64,000 nucleotides of DNA from contig JANNIH010000076.1 of assembly GCA_031404815.1 (NCBI GenBank), forward strand, positions 24,167 through 88,166, written 5' to 3'. Position numbers and translations under genes: made by a program. The notes under the pieces are model-generated. The model searched no databases. It was not told the DNA's origin and worked only from the letters and a program-made list of their open reading frames with translations. The stretch's first letter is position 1; every line of letters starts with the position of its first letter. This DNA is from DASYKS01 sp031404815 (lineage in GTDB: Bacteria > Acidobacteriota > Thermoanaerobaculia > Multivoradales > UBA5704). Of the stretch, positions 44,308 through 53,564 are shown piece by piece.

Positions 44308-45138
44308 ATGAACCGACTGACGATCGCACTCGCCTTTTTGGCTCTCCCCGTTCTCGCCGCCCCACCCGCCCCGGCTCCTGCCGCGAAAGTCACTCCCGAA
44401 GCGATCCCCGCGCCGCTCGATGTGGCGGCCCCGCCGGCCGACGCGGAGGCGACCCCCTCCGGGCTCGCCTCGAAGTTGATTCAAGCCGGCAGCGGTACCT
44501 TCCGCCCTGAGCTCACCGATTCGGTCAAAGTCCACTACACCGGCTGGACGTCCGACGGCAAGATGTTCGACTCGTCGGTGGTGCGCAACCGCCCGATCGT
44601 CTTTCCGCTCAATGCGGTGATCGCCGGCTGGCGCGAGGGCGTTCAGCTGATGGTCGAGGGCGAGAAGCGTCGGCTTTGGATTCCGGCCAAGCTCGCGTAC
44701 GAAGGAATCGCCGATCGGCCGCAAGGAATGCTGGTCTTCGATGTTCAACTGATCGACATCCTGCGCGTGCCGCCCACGCCGCCGGATGTCGCGGCGCCGC
44801 CGGCCGATGCGCCCAAAAGCTCCTCCGGCTTGGCCTGGAAGATACTCACCCCGGGCACCGGTGCCCGGAAGCCGAGGGCGCAGAGCATCGTGCGCGTCCA
44901 CTACACGGGCTGGACGGTCGACGGCAAGATGTTCGACTCTTCTTTGGCCAAGGGGACACCGGCGGTCTTCAAACTGACCGAAGTGATTCCCGGATGGACC
45001 GAAGGGTTGCAGCTGATGAGCGAAGGCGAAGTGCGCCGATACTGGATTCCGAAGGGACTCGCCTATCGGGGTGTTCGAGGCAAGCCGGAGGGGATGTTGG
45101 TGTTCGACGTCGAGCTGGTTGAAATCACGAAGCCGTAA
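44308..45138 (+). CDS. Exported protein with two FKBP-type PPIase domains
   Basis: A 276-residue protein with a signal peptide (IALAFLALPVLAAPPAPAPA). It carries two FKBP domains in tandem: domain 1 with VKVHYTGWTSDGKMFDSS and RLWIPAKLAYEG, domain 2 with VRVHYTGWTVDGKMFDSS and RYWIPKGLAYRG. Each ends in the expected GMLVFDVEL strand. It would act as a periplasmic proline isomerase and chaperone. The two domains are clearly an internal duplication. Confidence 0.92.
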   Translation: MNRLTIALAFLALPVLAAPPAPAPAAKVTPEAIPAPLDVAAPPADAEATPSGLASKLIQAGSGTFRPELTDSVKVHYTGWTSDGKMFDSSVVRNRPIVFPLNAVIAGWREGVQLMVEGEKRRLWIPAKLAYEGIADRPQGMLVFDVQLIDILRVPPTPPDVAAPPADAPKSSSGLAWKILTPGTGARKPRAQSIVRVHYTGWTVDGKMFDSSLAKGTPAVFKLTEVIPGWTEGLQLMSEGEVRRYWIPKGLAYRGVRGKPEGMLVFDVELVEITKP

Positions 45139-45255
45139 GTCCGGCGGGGCTTCTCTGCGGCCGGTTGCACAGTTTGTTGTACACTCGGGGTTGATACTTC
45201 GCCGGCCCTAGGGCCTTTCCTGCGATCGATGGACACGTATCTGAAAGGTAGTCGC

Positions 45256-46584
45256 ATGAAAAGACCGATGTTGACCGGGATTCTGGCGCTCGCGGCCCTG
45301 GCCGTCGTGACGCCGCCGCTCGAAGCGGGCGAGTCCTTCGTACCCATTGCGCGCAACCTGCCGAACGGCAGCGCCACCAGCAAGACGCTGGTCTTTGTCT
45401 CGAACCTCGCAACGACCGCGAAAACCTTCGTGACGCAATTTCTGGTCGCCGGGGCGGATGGGGTGGCCAATCCAGGGCCGTCCACCAATCTCTCCGTCGG
45501 TGCCGGTCAGTCCGTGCGCCTCGATTCGAGTGTGCCCGCAGGTTCGAGCGGCATGCTGCGCATCGACGGCCCGGCCGATCTGCAAATCGACGCGCGGCTC
45601 GAGGTCACCGATGCCCGCGGTGTCCTGCTGTCGGAAGCGCGCGTGCCGGTCCTCTCGCCCGAGCGGATCACCCCGGCGGGCGAGACGCTCTACCTCCAGG
45701 GCCTGGAACGGACCAGCCTGGGCAAGCCGCTCACCGACTTCGGGGTCGCGAACTTGACCCGCGAGGCGTCGTCCTGCACGGTGTCCGCAGTCCGCGCGAA
45801 CGGTCAGGCGATCGGCTCGGCGGCGACCTTCAGCCTGTTCCCGCTCTCGCTGCGCGACTTTCGGGAGGTCTTGGTCACCCTCGGTGTGCCGGAGATCGCA
45901 GACGCCCGGATCACTGTGAGCTGCACCAAGCAGTTCAGCGCTTTTGCGCTGGTCTACGACGTCGGCGGGCCGCGCACCGCGGCGGTCACCCCTGGCGGTG
46001 CGCTCGATGGGACGCTCGAGCCGATCTCGCGCCCCGGCGAAGTGGTGTTCAACGCACCGGGCGATTTTCTGATCGCGAAGAACGGCGACTCGTACCGCAC
46101 CTACAACATTCCGCTCGTTCCCAACCTCAAGTACCAGAAGGCGACGGTCGATTTCGACATGTTTCTCAACAAATTCCCGCCGGGCCTGTTCACCGGCGTC
46201 ACCGCCATGCGGCGGGCGAACCGCGACCGGCGGCAGCGGATCTTTTTCTACGGCATCCAGATCCGCAATGACAACAAGAAGACGAGCCTGGACCTCGGCG
46301 ACGAGGTTCTCATCCGCGGCAACGGCCCGTGGAAGGCGCGCACCCAGTACCACATGCGAATGGAGTACGACCTGGTCGTCAACCGGGTGACCCTCACGGT
46401 GTTCAAGGACGGCCAGCAGATCCACGCGGTATCCGGCCCGCCCCAGACGCCCGAAATGGTGGACAACGGCAACGCGATCAGCGTCGATTTCGGCCAGACC
46501 GGGATCGCCGACAGCGCCTACTTCCCGCCGATCGGCTGGGTCTATTCCAACCTGCAAGTGAAGTTCGAGCCGGAGGAGAACTAA
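45256..46584 (+). CDS. Secreted beta-rich protein of unknown function, paralogue A
   Basis: I do not recognise the function. From ATG 45256 the protein has 442 residues and a signal peptide (ILALAALAVVTPPLEAGE). The N-terminal half is strand-rich (KTLVFVSNLATTAKTFVTQF). The C-terminal 180 residues resemble a jelly-roll/concanavalin-like sandwich: ARTQYHMRMEYDLVVNRVTL, VDFGQTGIADSAYFPPIGW and YSNLQVKFEP. The downstream gene is a paralogue with the same layout. AAAGG lies about 7 bases upstream of the ATG. Confidence 0.75.
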   Translation: MKRPMLTGILALAALAVVTPPLEAGESFVPIARNLPNGSATSKTLVFVSNLATTAKTFVTQFLVAGADGVANPGPSTNLSVGAGQSVRLDSSVPAGSSGMLRIDGPADLQIDARLEVTDARGVLLSEARVPVLSPERITPAGETLYLQGLERTSLGKPLTDFGVANLTREASSCTVSAVRANGQAIGSAATFSLFPLSLRDFREVLVTLGVPEIADARITVSCTKQFSAFALVYDVGGPRTAAVTPGGALDGTLEPISRPGEVVFNAPGDFLIAKNGDSYRTYNIPLVPNLKYQKATVDFDMFLNKFPPGLFTGVTAMRRANRDRRQRIFFYGIQIRNDNKKTSLDLGDEVLIRGNGPWKARTQYHMRMEYDLVVNRVTLTVFKDGQQIHAVSGPPQTPEMVDNGNAISVDFGQTGIADSAYFPPIGWVYSNLQVKFEPEEN

Positions 46585-46588
46585 AGCC

Positions 46589-48073
46589 ATGCGACGCGCG
46601 AATCTGAAGGTCTCCATGGGAAAAATCCTCCTCTTCGGCGTAGCCGCGCTCAGCGCCCTCCTACCCCTTCCCGTACAGGCGGGTGATGCTCTGATCCCGA
46701 TTGCATCGAATCAGACCGAGAACGGCACGCTCTATCTGACCAAGCTCTGGGTGACCAACCAGGGGGGTGTTGCCCGTACGTTCAGCACCAAGTTCATTGC
46801 GGTCGAAGCGAACGGCACCCAGGCGACCCCGTCGTCGAAAATCACTGTTGCACCTCGCTCGACGGTTCTGTTGACCAACGTGGCGCCGGTCGGCCGGCCT
46901 GGAATGCTGATCGTCTCCGGCGCGCCGCAGCTGCTGGTCTCGGCCCGTCTCGAAGTGACCGGTGCCAACGGCGCGATCGCCTCCGCGAACCTGCCGACGG
47001 TCACCGGAGCCCAGGTCGCCGTGGCCGATGCGACCGTCCTGCTCCAGGGGCTCGCCCGGAGCGTCGACGGTCTGGTCACCGGCATCCACGTCGCCAACGC
47101 CTCCGAGCAGGCGGCGACCTGCACGCTCAAGGCGTTCCGCAAGAACGGCCAGCAGATCGCCCAGAACATGACGATCACCAACAAGGCGCTTTCGCTCCGG
47201 AGCTTCGAGGACGCCTTCGGGACTCTCGGCGAGACCGAGCTCTCCGACGCGCGTTTCTCGGTCTCCTGCAATCAGCCGTTCTACGCGTTCGCCCGGGTCC
47301 AGAAGGTGGGCACGGCCGAGCTCGAAGTGGTCTCGCCTTCCGCCACGGTCGGCCGGGCGGCGTCGAGCGCGAGCCTAGACTCCGATCTGCCGCAGGGTAA
47401 CGCCTATCCCGACCCGGACGAATCGGCGCTCGCGGCGTCGGAGTCCGACTTGATCCCGGCCGATGTCGGCCCCGACGGCACGGTGACCATGGATGTCCCC
47501 GGCGAGTTCTTGCGCGCCAAGCAGGGGGCGTCGTTCAAGCTCTACACCCTGCCGCTGCGCGAGAGCTTGGAGTACGGCAAGGCGGAGGTGGAGTACGACC
47601 TCGAGCTCGGCAAATGGCGGACTCCGCTGTTTCACGGCATCATGGGATTCAAGCGCACCGATCCGGATCGGCGCCAGCGGGTGCTCTATACCGGCCTGAT
47701 CCTGCGCGGCAGCAGCGGGTTCAAGACCATCTTGGATATCGGCAAAGACCCGCGCACCGGCGAGGGTGAGTTGATCAAGAGCAACACCGGCCCCTGGCGC
47801 GAGCGGACCAAGTACCACCTCAAATTCCTCTACGACACGGTGGCCCGGCGCGTGACGCTCCAGGTCTTCAAGGGTGAGCAGCTGTTGCAGACACTCTCCG
47901 GCGAGATCAACAACCGGGACCTCCGCGATCTCGGCACGGGTCGGCGGGTGACGCTGGATTTCGGCCAGACCGGTGTGGCAGACGGCGCCTACTTCCCGCC
48001 ACTCGGCTGGGTCTATTCGAACCTGAAGGTCAAGGTGACGCCGAAGAACCCGGCGCCGCCGGTTGCACCCTAG
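46589..48073 (+). CDS. Secreted beta-rich protein of unknown function, paralogue B
   Basis: A 494-residue paralogue of the preceding gene, four bases after its stop. It has a signal peptide (FGVAALSALLPLPVQAGD); an ATG at 46616 may be the true start. Matching landmarks are LYLTKLWVTNQGGVARTFST, TVLLTNVAPVGRPGMLIV, LRSFEDAFGTLGE, then an acidic insert absent from the first copy (QGNAYPDPDESALAASESD), and the same C-terminal sandwich with RTKYHLKFLYDTVARRVTL, LDFGQTGVADGAYFPPLGW. It is followed by a strong hairpin terminator. The two are probably co-secreted; surface or matrix proteins are a guess. Confidence 0.75.
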   Translation: MRRANLKVSMGKILLFGVAALSALLPLPVQAGDALIPIASNQTENGTLYLTKLWVTNQGGVARTFSTKFIAVEANGTQATPSSKITVAPRSTVLLTNVAPVGRPGMLIVSGAPQLLVSARLEVTGANGAIASANLPTVTGAQVAVADATVLLQGLARSVDGLVTGIHVANASEQAATCTLKAFRKNGQQIAQNMTITNKALSLRSFEDAFGTLGETELSDARFSVSCNQPFYAFARVQKVGTAELEVVSPSATVGRAASSASLDSDLPQGNAYPDPDESALAASESDLIPADVGPDGTVTMDVPGEFLRAKQGASFKLYTLPLRESLEYGKAEVEYDLELGKWRTPLFHGIMGFKRTDPDRRQRVLYTGLILRGSSGFKTILDIGKDPRTGEGELIKSNTGPWRERTKYHLKFLYDTVARRVTLQVFKGEQLLQTLSGEINNRDLRDLGTGRRVTLDFGQTGVADGAYFPPLGWVYSNLKVKVTPKNPAPPVAP

Positions 48074-48100
48074 GTTCGTCTTCTCAAACGCAAGCCACCG

Positions 48101-48130
48101 CGGGCCTCCGGGATCTCTCCCGGAGGCCCG
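48101..48130. terminator. Strong hairpin terminator
   Basis: CGGGCCTCCGGGA (48101-48113) and TCCCGGAGGCCCG (48118-48130) form a perfect 13-bp stem with a 4-base loop, followed by a T-richer stretch (TTCGTTGTTC). It lies between the convergent paralogue B and M20 peptidase genes and could serve both. Confidence 0.75.
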
Positions 48131-48152
48131 TTCGTTGTTCGCACCGTCCGCG

Positions 48153-49673
48153 TCACATCGTGAACAGGGCGGCGAAGGTTTCGATCCCGTCCCAGAGGTT
48201 CTGCAGGCGGAGGTTCTCGTCGTGGGTGTGCTGGTTGTCGTCGTGATTGGCGATCGGCACGATCAAGAGCGGTACCCCGAGCACGTCGTCGAACGCCGCG
48301 AGCGGCAGGCTGCCGCCTAAAGAAGGCAGTTGAATGATCGGACCGTGCGCGGCCTCGAGTGCGGCGACCACTCGTTTCGCCAGCGGCAGGTCCATCCGGG
48401 TCCGGATCGCCCGGTACCCTCCTTCGCGCACAACCCGGGCGATCCGCGGGTGAGTCAGGCGCTCCGCCTCGGTCGGCTCGCCTTCGGTGACGAAGAAGCC
48501 CTGGGCACGCATGTGGGCGACCGTTCGATCGACCATCACCTTAGGATCGAGCCCTTTGACCAGGCGGATATCGAGCGCCGCGGTCGCCCGATCGGGCACC
48601 ACGTTTCTCGCCCCATCGCCGACCGCTGCGCTCAGCAATCCCCGGAGGTTGAGCGAAGGGTGCAGAATCGCCTCCTCCAACCGTTCGGGCGAGCGATCGG
48701 TGCGGCCGAGCAGAAGCTCGCGCTTGAGCGCTTCGTCGACCAATGGGGCGCTCGCCAAGGCCTGCCGTTCGAGCGCGCCGAGCGGCTCCATCCCCGTCTC
48801 GAAATCGGCGATCAGAACGCGGCCGTCCGCGTCTTTCATCGAGGTCAGCAGGCGGGCCAGCTCGAACGCCGGGTTGGGCGCCCAGTTGCCATAGTGGCCG
48901 CTGTGCAGCTCACGCCGCGCGCCGTAGACGGTGATCTCGAAACTGGTGATGCCGCGCACGCCGAACACGATCTGCGGCCGACGGCTCTGGTGTACCGGGC
49001 CGTCGCAGAAGAGCCAGAGATCGGCGGCCAGCAACTCGCGGTGGGCGGCGAGCACCTCGGCCAGATGGGGCGAGCCGGCCTCCTCTTCCCCTTCGAAGAA
49101 GAACCGCAGGTTGACCGTGGGGCGAATTCCCGCTTCGTCCAGCGCATCGAGAGCCGAGAGCAGGGCGACCACGGGCGCCTTGTCGTCACCCGCCGAGCGG
49201 GCGTAGAGCCGCGATTCGGGATCGAACGTGCCCCCCTCGGGCGGAAAGGGGATCGCCTGGCCCCCCGCTTCGAGCGCGCGGTCGGTGAGAAAAGGGCGGA
49301 ACGGATCGCCGTTCGTCCAGCGGGCGGGATCGACCGGCTGGCCGTCGTAGTGGGCATAGAAGACGACGGTCGAGGTGGCGCCGGGGGTGAGGCGTTCACC
49401 GTAGACCACGGGCGGCGCGCCGGGGACCTCCAATCGTTGGGTACGGATACCGCGCCGTTCGAGCCGCTGCGCGATCTCGTCCGCGTTCTGCGCCAGACCG
49501 TCGGGCGCGGGCGCATATTTCGGGACGTTCGGGATCGCGAGGAGCGAGACGAAATCGCGCACGATCGCGGTCTCGTGCGCGCGGCGATAGCGCCCGGCAA
49601 CCTCCGCGGCATGCGCGGCCGGCGTCGAGGGCGAAAGGAGGGTCGAAGAGAGGGCGAGAAGCTCGGCAAGCAT
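48153..49673 (-). CDS. M20-family metallopeptidase (dipeptidase-like), exported
   Basis: A 506-residue zinc peptidase. It has a short hydrophobic N-terminus that could be a signal peptide (LLALSSTLLSPSTPAAHA). Metal-site motifs are VVFYAHYDGQPVDP, LYARSAGDDKAPVVALL with the bridging Asp, FFFEGEEEAGSPHL with the catalytic and metal Glu, and a C-terminal HDDNQHTHDENLRL containing the last His ligand. A dimerisation insert with SFEITVYGARRELHSGHYG separates the catalytic halves. Probable role: peptide hydrolysis in the periplasm. Confidence 0.9.
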   Translation of the reverse strand: MLAELLALSSTLLSPSTPAAHAAEVAGRYRRAHETAIVRDFVSLLAIPNVPKYAPAPDGLAQNADEIAQRLERRGIRTQRLEVPGAPPVVYGERLTPGATSTVVFYAHYDGQPVDPARWTNGDPFRPFLTDRALEAGGQAIPFPPEGGTFDPESRLYARSAGDDKAPVVALLSALDALDEAGIRPTVNLRFFFEGEEEAGSPHLAEVLAAHRELLAADLWLFCDGPVHQSRRPQIVFGVRGITSFEITVYGARRELHSGHYGNWAPNPAFELARLLTSMKDADGRVLIADFETGMEPLGALERQALASAPLVDEALKRELLLGRTDRSPERLEEAILHPSLNLRGLLSAAVGDGARNVVPDRATAALDIRLVKGLDPKVMVDRTVAHMRAQGFFVTEGEPTEAERLTHPRIARVVREGGYRAIRTRMDLPLAKRVVAALEAAHGPIIQLPSLGGSLPLAAFDDVLGVPLLIVPIANHDDNQHTHDENLRLQNLWDGIETFAALFTM

Positions 49674-49697
49674 GGGCGAATCCTCCGGGATTCCAAG

Positions 49698-51194
49698 TCA
49701 GTCGACGAAAATCATGCTCGCGGCGAACGCGATCGTGACGAGGGCCTGAGCCGCGACGAGCAGGGCGAAGTGGGTGGGGGCCGGTCTGCCGGAAGTCCCC
49801 TCTCGATCCACGGCAGCCGCCGCAGCGAGCGCGGCGAACGGCATGGCGAACAGCCAGATCCTGCCGACCTCGCCGCGCACGCTCCCCGAGAGCCAGAGCA
49901 CAGCAAAGAGGACTGCTCCCCCCGCCAGGCCTCGGCGCAGTGCGAGGGGTGTCGTTCGAGAGACCAGCCCGACGACGGCGAGCACCGCGACCGCCGGGCC
50001 GCAAAAGAGCGCGAAGTCGTAGGGATTCGCGAGCAGCCAGGTCGAGTAGGAGCGGGTGGCGACCGCCATCTCCCGATGAGCCGCGATCGCGGTCCGGAAG
50101 CTCGTCCAGGGGTCGTACCCGGCAAAGAGGGCGAGCGCGAGCCAGGGGAGCGCAAAGCCGAACCCCACGAGCGCCGCCCGGGCCAATCGTCGCGGCGCCG
50201 GCCAAACCGATTCCCCGGCCGAAAACGCCACCCAAGCGACGAACGGCACCGCGACCAGAAGGCCATAGGAGATCAGGCACCCCAAAGCCATCACCACCCC
50301 CGTCAGAAGCACCTCAATCAGCGCCATCCGTTCCGGCTGTCTTTGAGGTCCTTGCAGTCCCTTAGGTCCTCGAGCCGCCCAAGCCGCCCCAACCACCACC
50401 AGCCCCCCCAACGCCTGATCGACCGAAGGAGTAAACAGCACCCCCGCCGGCACCGTCAACCAAAGTGCCGCGGCGAAGCGCGCCGCCCGGTCCGGCAGGC
50501 CCCAGGCGATCGCCAGCGAGAAGAGCGGTAGGGCGGTCGCCGCCGCGGCGAGCGGTAAGAGGAACGCGAGCAGCACGCCGGTCAACGGACTGGGCGGCTC
50601 CGCGGGCACCGGTTTGCCCCGTTCCCGCGCCCGGGAGATCTCCAACGCCATGGCCGCCGCCGCCTTCTGGGGGAGGGGGGCGCGCAAGAAGCCGGCCGGT
50701 CCGAGCGTGCGGGCGACCTGGTCGAGCGCCCGGATCGCCAGCAACACCCCCGGCGGATGGGTCCGGCTGTGCATCGAAAGCCCCGCCGAGGCGAAAGGGA
50801 AATCCGCGAGCAGCGCGGCGGTTGGCGGGGCGAGCGCGGTGTCGTACAGGTAGCTGAAGGAGTGGCGCGATGAGAGCACCGAGACCACCCGGCCGAAACC
50901 GTTCGGCTGGGCGGCGACGAGAGAGAGGGTAAAGCCGTAGCCGACCAGAGCGAGGTACACGGCTCCCCGGCGCCCGGCGGGGCCGTAGAGGAGCACGGCG
51001 ACCAGAGCCGCGGCGCACAGACCCGCCAGGAGCATCGGCAGGGGCGCGAGCCCGAGCGGCCGGTAGGGCCAGCACCACTCGGCGGGGCCGTTGAACCGGG
51101 GGAGCTGCAAGAGCGCCGCGGCGATCGCGGCGGTTGCGGCGATCGCCGCAACCGCAACCACCACCGCGCTCAACCCCCGATCGACAACTTCCAT
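49698..51194 (-). CDS. Polytopic membrane protein, possibly GT-C-fold glycosyltransferase-like
   Basis: A 498-residue protein with ten or more hydrophobic helices. I do not recognise a defined family. The loop with LSMHSRTHPPGVLLAIRAL between helices resembles the HPPG-type loop of several GT-C membrane glycosyltransferases, but the acidic first-loop motif of that fold is not obvious. A middle loop carries a short repeat (GPKGLQGPQRQ) encoded by imperfect 9-10 base repeats near 50345-50372. It lies 24 bases upstream of the M20 peptidase gene on the same strand and may share its transcript. Confidence 0.6.
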   Translation of the reverse strand: MEVVDRGLSAVVVAVAAIAATAAIAAALLQLPRFNGPAEWCWPYRPLGLAPLPMLLAGLCAAALVAVLLYGPAGRRGAVYLALVGYGFTLSLVAAQPNGFGRVVSVLSSRHSFSYLYDTALAPPTAALLADFPFASAGLSMHSRTHPPGVLLAIRALDQVARTLGPAGFLRAPLPQKAAAAMALEISRARERGKPVPAEPPSPLTGVLLAFLLPLAAAATALPLFSLAIAWGLPDRAARFAAALWLTVPAGVLFTPSVDQALGGLVVVGAAWAARGPKGLQGPQRQPERMALIEVLLTGVVMALGCLISYGLLVAVPFVAWVAFSAGESVWPAPRRLARAALVGFGFALPWLALALFAGYDPWTSFRTAIAAHREMAVATRSYSTWLLANPYDFALFCGPAVAVLAVVGLVSRTTPLALRRGLAGGAVLFAVLWLSGSVRGEVGRIWLFAMPFAALAAAAAVDREGTSGRPAPTHFALLVAAQALVTIAFAASMIFVD

Positions 51195-51266
51195 GGCGAG
51201 ATTCCTCCGGTCGGCAGCATATCCAGGCAGGCGGGCTAGAATCGACCCCAGCGCTCCACTTTACCG

Positions 51267-53048
51267 ATGCAAGATCCCTCGCCGCTTTCCCCGCGCGCCT
51301 CCGGGCGACCTGCCGCCGCGATTCCCGGCGATCTCTGGGCGGCGCTGGTGCCGCTGCTCGGCGCGCCGATCGCTCTCGGGTTCGTAGCGGGTGCCGGGGC
51401 GCGGACGGCGAGCTGGGCCGAATTGCTCTGGGCGGCCCTCGCGCTGGCGCTCGCTTCGGCGCACCGTGCGCCGGGAAGTGCCACGCTCGGGCTCGGCGCG
51501 TTCGCCCTGCCGCTCCTCCTGCTCCGGGCGAGCCCCGCCTCGGCGGCGCTGTTGGTCGCGGCCGGCTTTCTGGCCATGGAGTTGGCCTACCGCGCCTTGG
51601 CGCGGCTCGCCAGCCGCGCGCCGGGTCCCGGTTCGACGACTCAAGAACGGCGGCGCACGATCCGCTCGCTCGAAAGCGTCGGTCGCGCGATCCTCGCCGT
51701 GCTCGCCGCCGGTGGCGCGTTCCGTTTCGCGGCGGCCCGTCGGCCTCCTCTCGCGGGGGACCCCGCTTCGGTGGCGGCCGCGGTGCTCGCCGGCCTGCTC
51801 GCTTACGTCTCGGTTTGGATTTTGCTCGAAGTGGCCGACCGTTGGCTCCGCCGCCCGGATCGACCGGTCGAGCTGCGGCCGATCCTCGTGCCGCTCGCGC
51901 TCGACGCGCTGGGCTGGATCGGGGGCGCGGTGGTCTTGTCGATCGGCCTGTCGATCGGCTGGCCGATGGCCGGAACGGTTCTGCTGCTGCTCTCTCTCCT
52001 CGCCCTCGAAGCCGCCCGGCAGGCTCACGCCGCAGAAAGCCACGAGCAGCGCGCGTTCGATTTAGAGCGGATCGGTTGGGCCGGGCGGCGGATGTTCAAC
52101 GCGGGCGAGCTGTCGCGGGTGGTCCAGCAGATCGCGGTCGAATGCAGCCGGGTGCTCGACTACGGTTGGTTCCAGTTGGAGCTCGCGCCGCTCGGCGCCC
52201 CGCCCCGCAGCTGGTGGTCGCACGGCGGCATGGTCGTGTTCGACGGCGTGCCTGAGCCCGAAAGCCATCCGCCCGCGCTGCTCGGATTCCATCGCCGAAG
52301 GCCCTGGCAGATCGTCGAGCGGAGCCTGGAGACCGAGCGCGCCTCGGTCGTTCGGCTCCGCCTCTGGTGCGATCCGCGGCGGGTCGATGCTCCAGCCATC
52401 GAGAGGCTCGACCGCCTGCTGCCGCAGATGGCGACCTCGGTCGAGCACGCCCTGCTCGATCGCGAGGCGCGCGAAGATCCACTCACCGGGGTCGCCGTCC
52501 GCCGCGTCCTCGAACGGCGGCTAGAGGAGGCGTTCGCCCGCGCGCTCGAAGGGGGGGCGCCGATGGCGGTAATCCTCTGCGATCTCGATCACTTCAAACG
52601 GATCAACGACACGTTTGGGCACGATGTCGGCGACCGCGCCCTGATCTCGGCCGCCGCGATGCTCGAAGCGCATCGCCGCGACGACGACCTCTGCGCCCGC
52701 TACGGCGGCGAAGAGTTCGCCCTCCTGCTCGAAGCGGCCAACGGTGGCACGGCGCTCGCTCTGGCCGAACGTCTGCGCGAGAAGATCGAGGAGATCGAGC
52801 TGGTGGTGGACGGCAAGAGGGTGCCGATCACGATGAGCGCCGGGGTCGCGGGTTTCCCCGAGCTGCACGTCAAGGCGCCCTCCGAGCTGCTGGTGTTCGC
52901 CGACGAAGCGCTCTACGAAGCGAAGCGCCGCGGGCGCAATCAGGTCCTCTGCAATCTCGGCCAGGGCACCTACCGGGCGATCTCCGGCGAGATCCACGAA
53001 GCCGAGCAGGCGAGGGCGGTGCAGGAGCCGCCGCGGATCTTCGTTTGA
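51267..53048 (+). CDS. Membrane-bound diguanylate cyclase (GGDEF)
   Basis: A 593-residue protein. The first 250 residues hold six to eight transmembrane helices; a GAF-like region follows (RVVQQIAVECSRVLDYGWFQ). The GGDEF domain starts about residue 400, with DLDHFKRINDTFGHDVGD and the active-site GGEEF at 480-484. RDDD at 471-474, five residues before it, is an intact RxxD inhibitory site. It should synthesise cyclic di-GMP and be product-inhibited. TAGAATC at 51237 may be the -10 box. It is divergent from the polytopic membrane protein gene. Confidence 0.92.
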   Translation: MQDPSPLSPRASGRPAAAIPGDLWAALVPLLGAPIALGFVAGAGARTASWAELLWAALALALASAHRAPGSATLGLGAFALPLLLLRASPASAALLVAAGFLAMELAYRALARLASRAPGPGSTTQERRRTIRSLESVGRAILAVLAAGGAFRFAAARRPPLAGDPASVAAAVLAGLLAYVSVWILLEVADRWLRRPDRPVELRPILVPLALDALGWIGGAVVLSIGLSIGWPMAGTVLLLLSLLALEAARQAHAAESHEQRAFDLERIGWAGRRMFNAGELSRVVQQIAVECSRVLDYGWFQLELAPLGAPPRSWWSHGGMVVFDGVPEPESHPPALLGFHRRRPWQIVERSLETERASVVRLRLWCDPRRVDAPAIERLDRLLPQMATSVEHALLDREAREDPLTGVAVRRVLERRLEEAFARALEGGAPMAVILCDLDHFKRINDTFGHDVGDRALISAAAMLEAHRRDDDLCARYGGEEFALLLEAANGGTALALAERLREKIEEIELVVDGKRVPITMSAGVAGFPELHVKAPSELLVFADEALYEAKRRGRNQVLCNLGQGTYRAISGEIHEAEQARAVQEPPRIFV

Positions 53049-53071
53049 GGTCAGGCGCCCCGTTCTGAAGG

Positions 53072-53446
53072 CTATCCTCCCGATCGTTTGACCTTCCACC
53101 CGTGCCGCGCGAGCTCGGCGACCAGCAGGTCGCGGTGATCGCCCTGGATTTCGATCGCCCCCTCTTTGATCGTGCCACCCGAGCCGCAGCGCGTCTTGAG
53201 TTCGGTGGCCAGCCGGGCCAGTTCGTCCCCCGCGAGGGGCACGCCGGTGATGATCGTGACCCCCTTGCCCGCGCGCCCCTTGGTCTCGCGCCCGACGCGC
53301 ACAACACCGTCGCCTCGCGGCGCAGCCGACGCCGCGCTCTGGCTGCACGCGCAGCGCTCGTGTGGCCAGCCGCATTTCGGGCAGACCCGCCGCTCGGTCG
53401 AGTAAACCAGGCCTCCGGCCCGCATCTTGCTGCTCTTTTCGCTCAT
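53072..53446 (-). CDS. SUI1-family translation initiation factor (YciH-like)
   Basis: A 124-residue protein from ATG 53446. The N-terminus has a Cys cluster (VCPKCGWPHERCAC) that may bind zinc, then the SUI1 domain: VRVGRETKGRAGKGVTIITG, LKTRCGSGGTIKEGAIEIQG and DHRDLLVAELARHGWKVKRS. SUI1/YciH proteins are bacterial relatives of eIF1 and affect start-codon fidelity. It is convergent with the diguanylate cyclase gene, 23 bases apart. Confidence 0.9.
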   Translation of the reverse strand: MSEKSSKMRAGGLVYSTERRVCPKCGWPHERCACSQSAASAAPRGDGVVRVGRETKGRAGKGVTIITGVPLAGDELARLATELKTRCGSGGTIKEGAIEIQGDHRDLLVAELARHGWKVKRSGG

Positions 53447-53564
53447 GTAGCCTCGCACCGTTCGGTCGGTCCTCTGAATTCTAAGTTCTGCCGGTTCCGG
53501 GTGTGCAGTTTTGGGGCCGGTTGAGCTGGTAGAATCGGCAAATCCTCCAAGGAATCGTACCTAG

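Noticed and set aside
48330..50531. Open frame of about 730 codons on the plus strand
   Set aside because: Antisense to the M20 peptidase and the polytopic membrane protein; no recognisable domain and mirror-frame composition.
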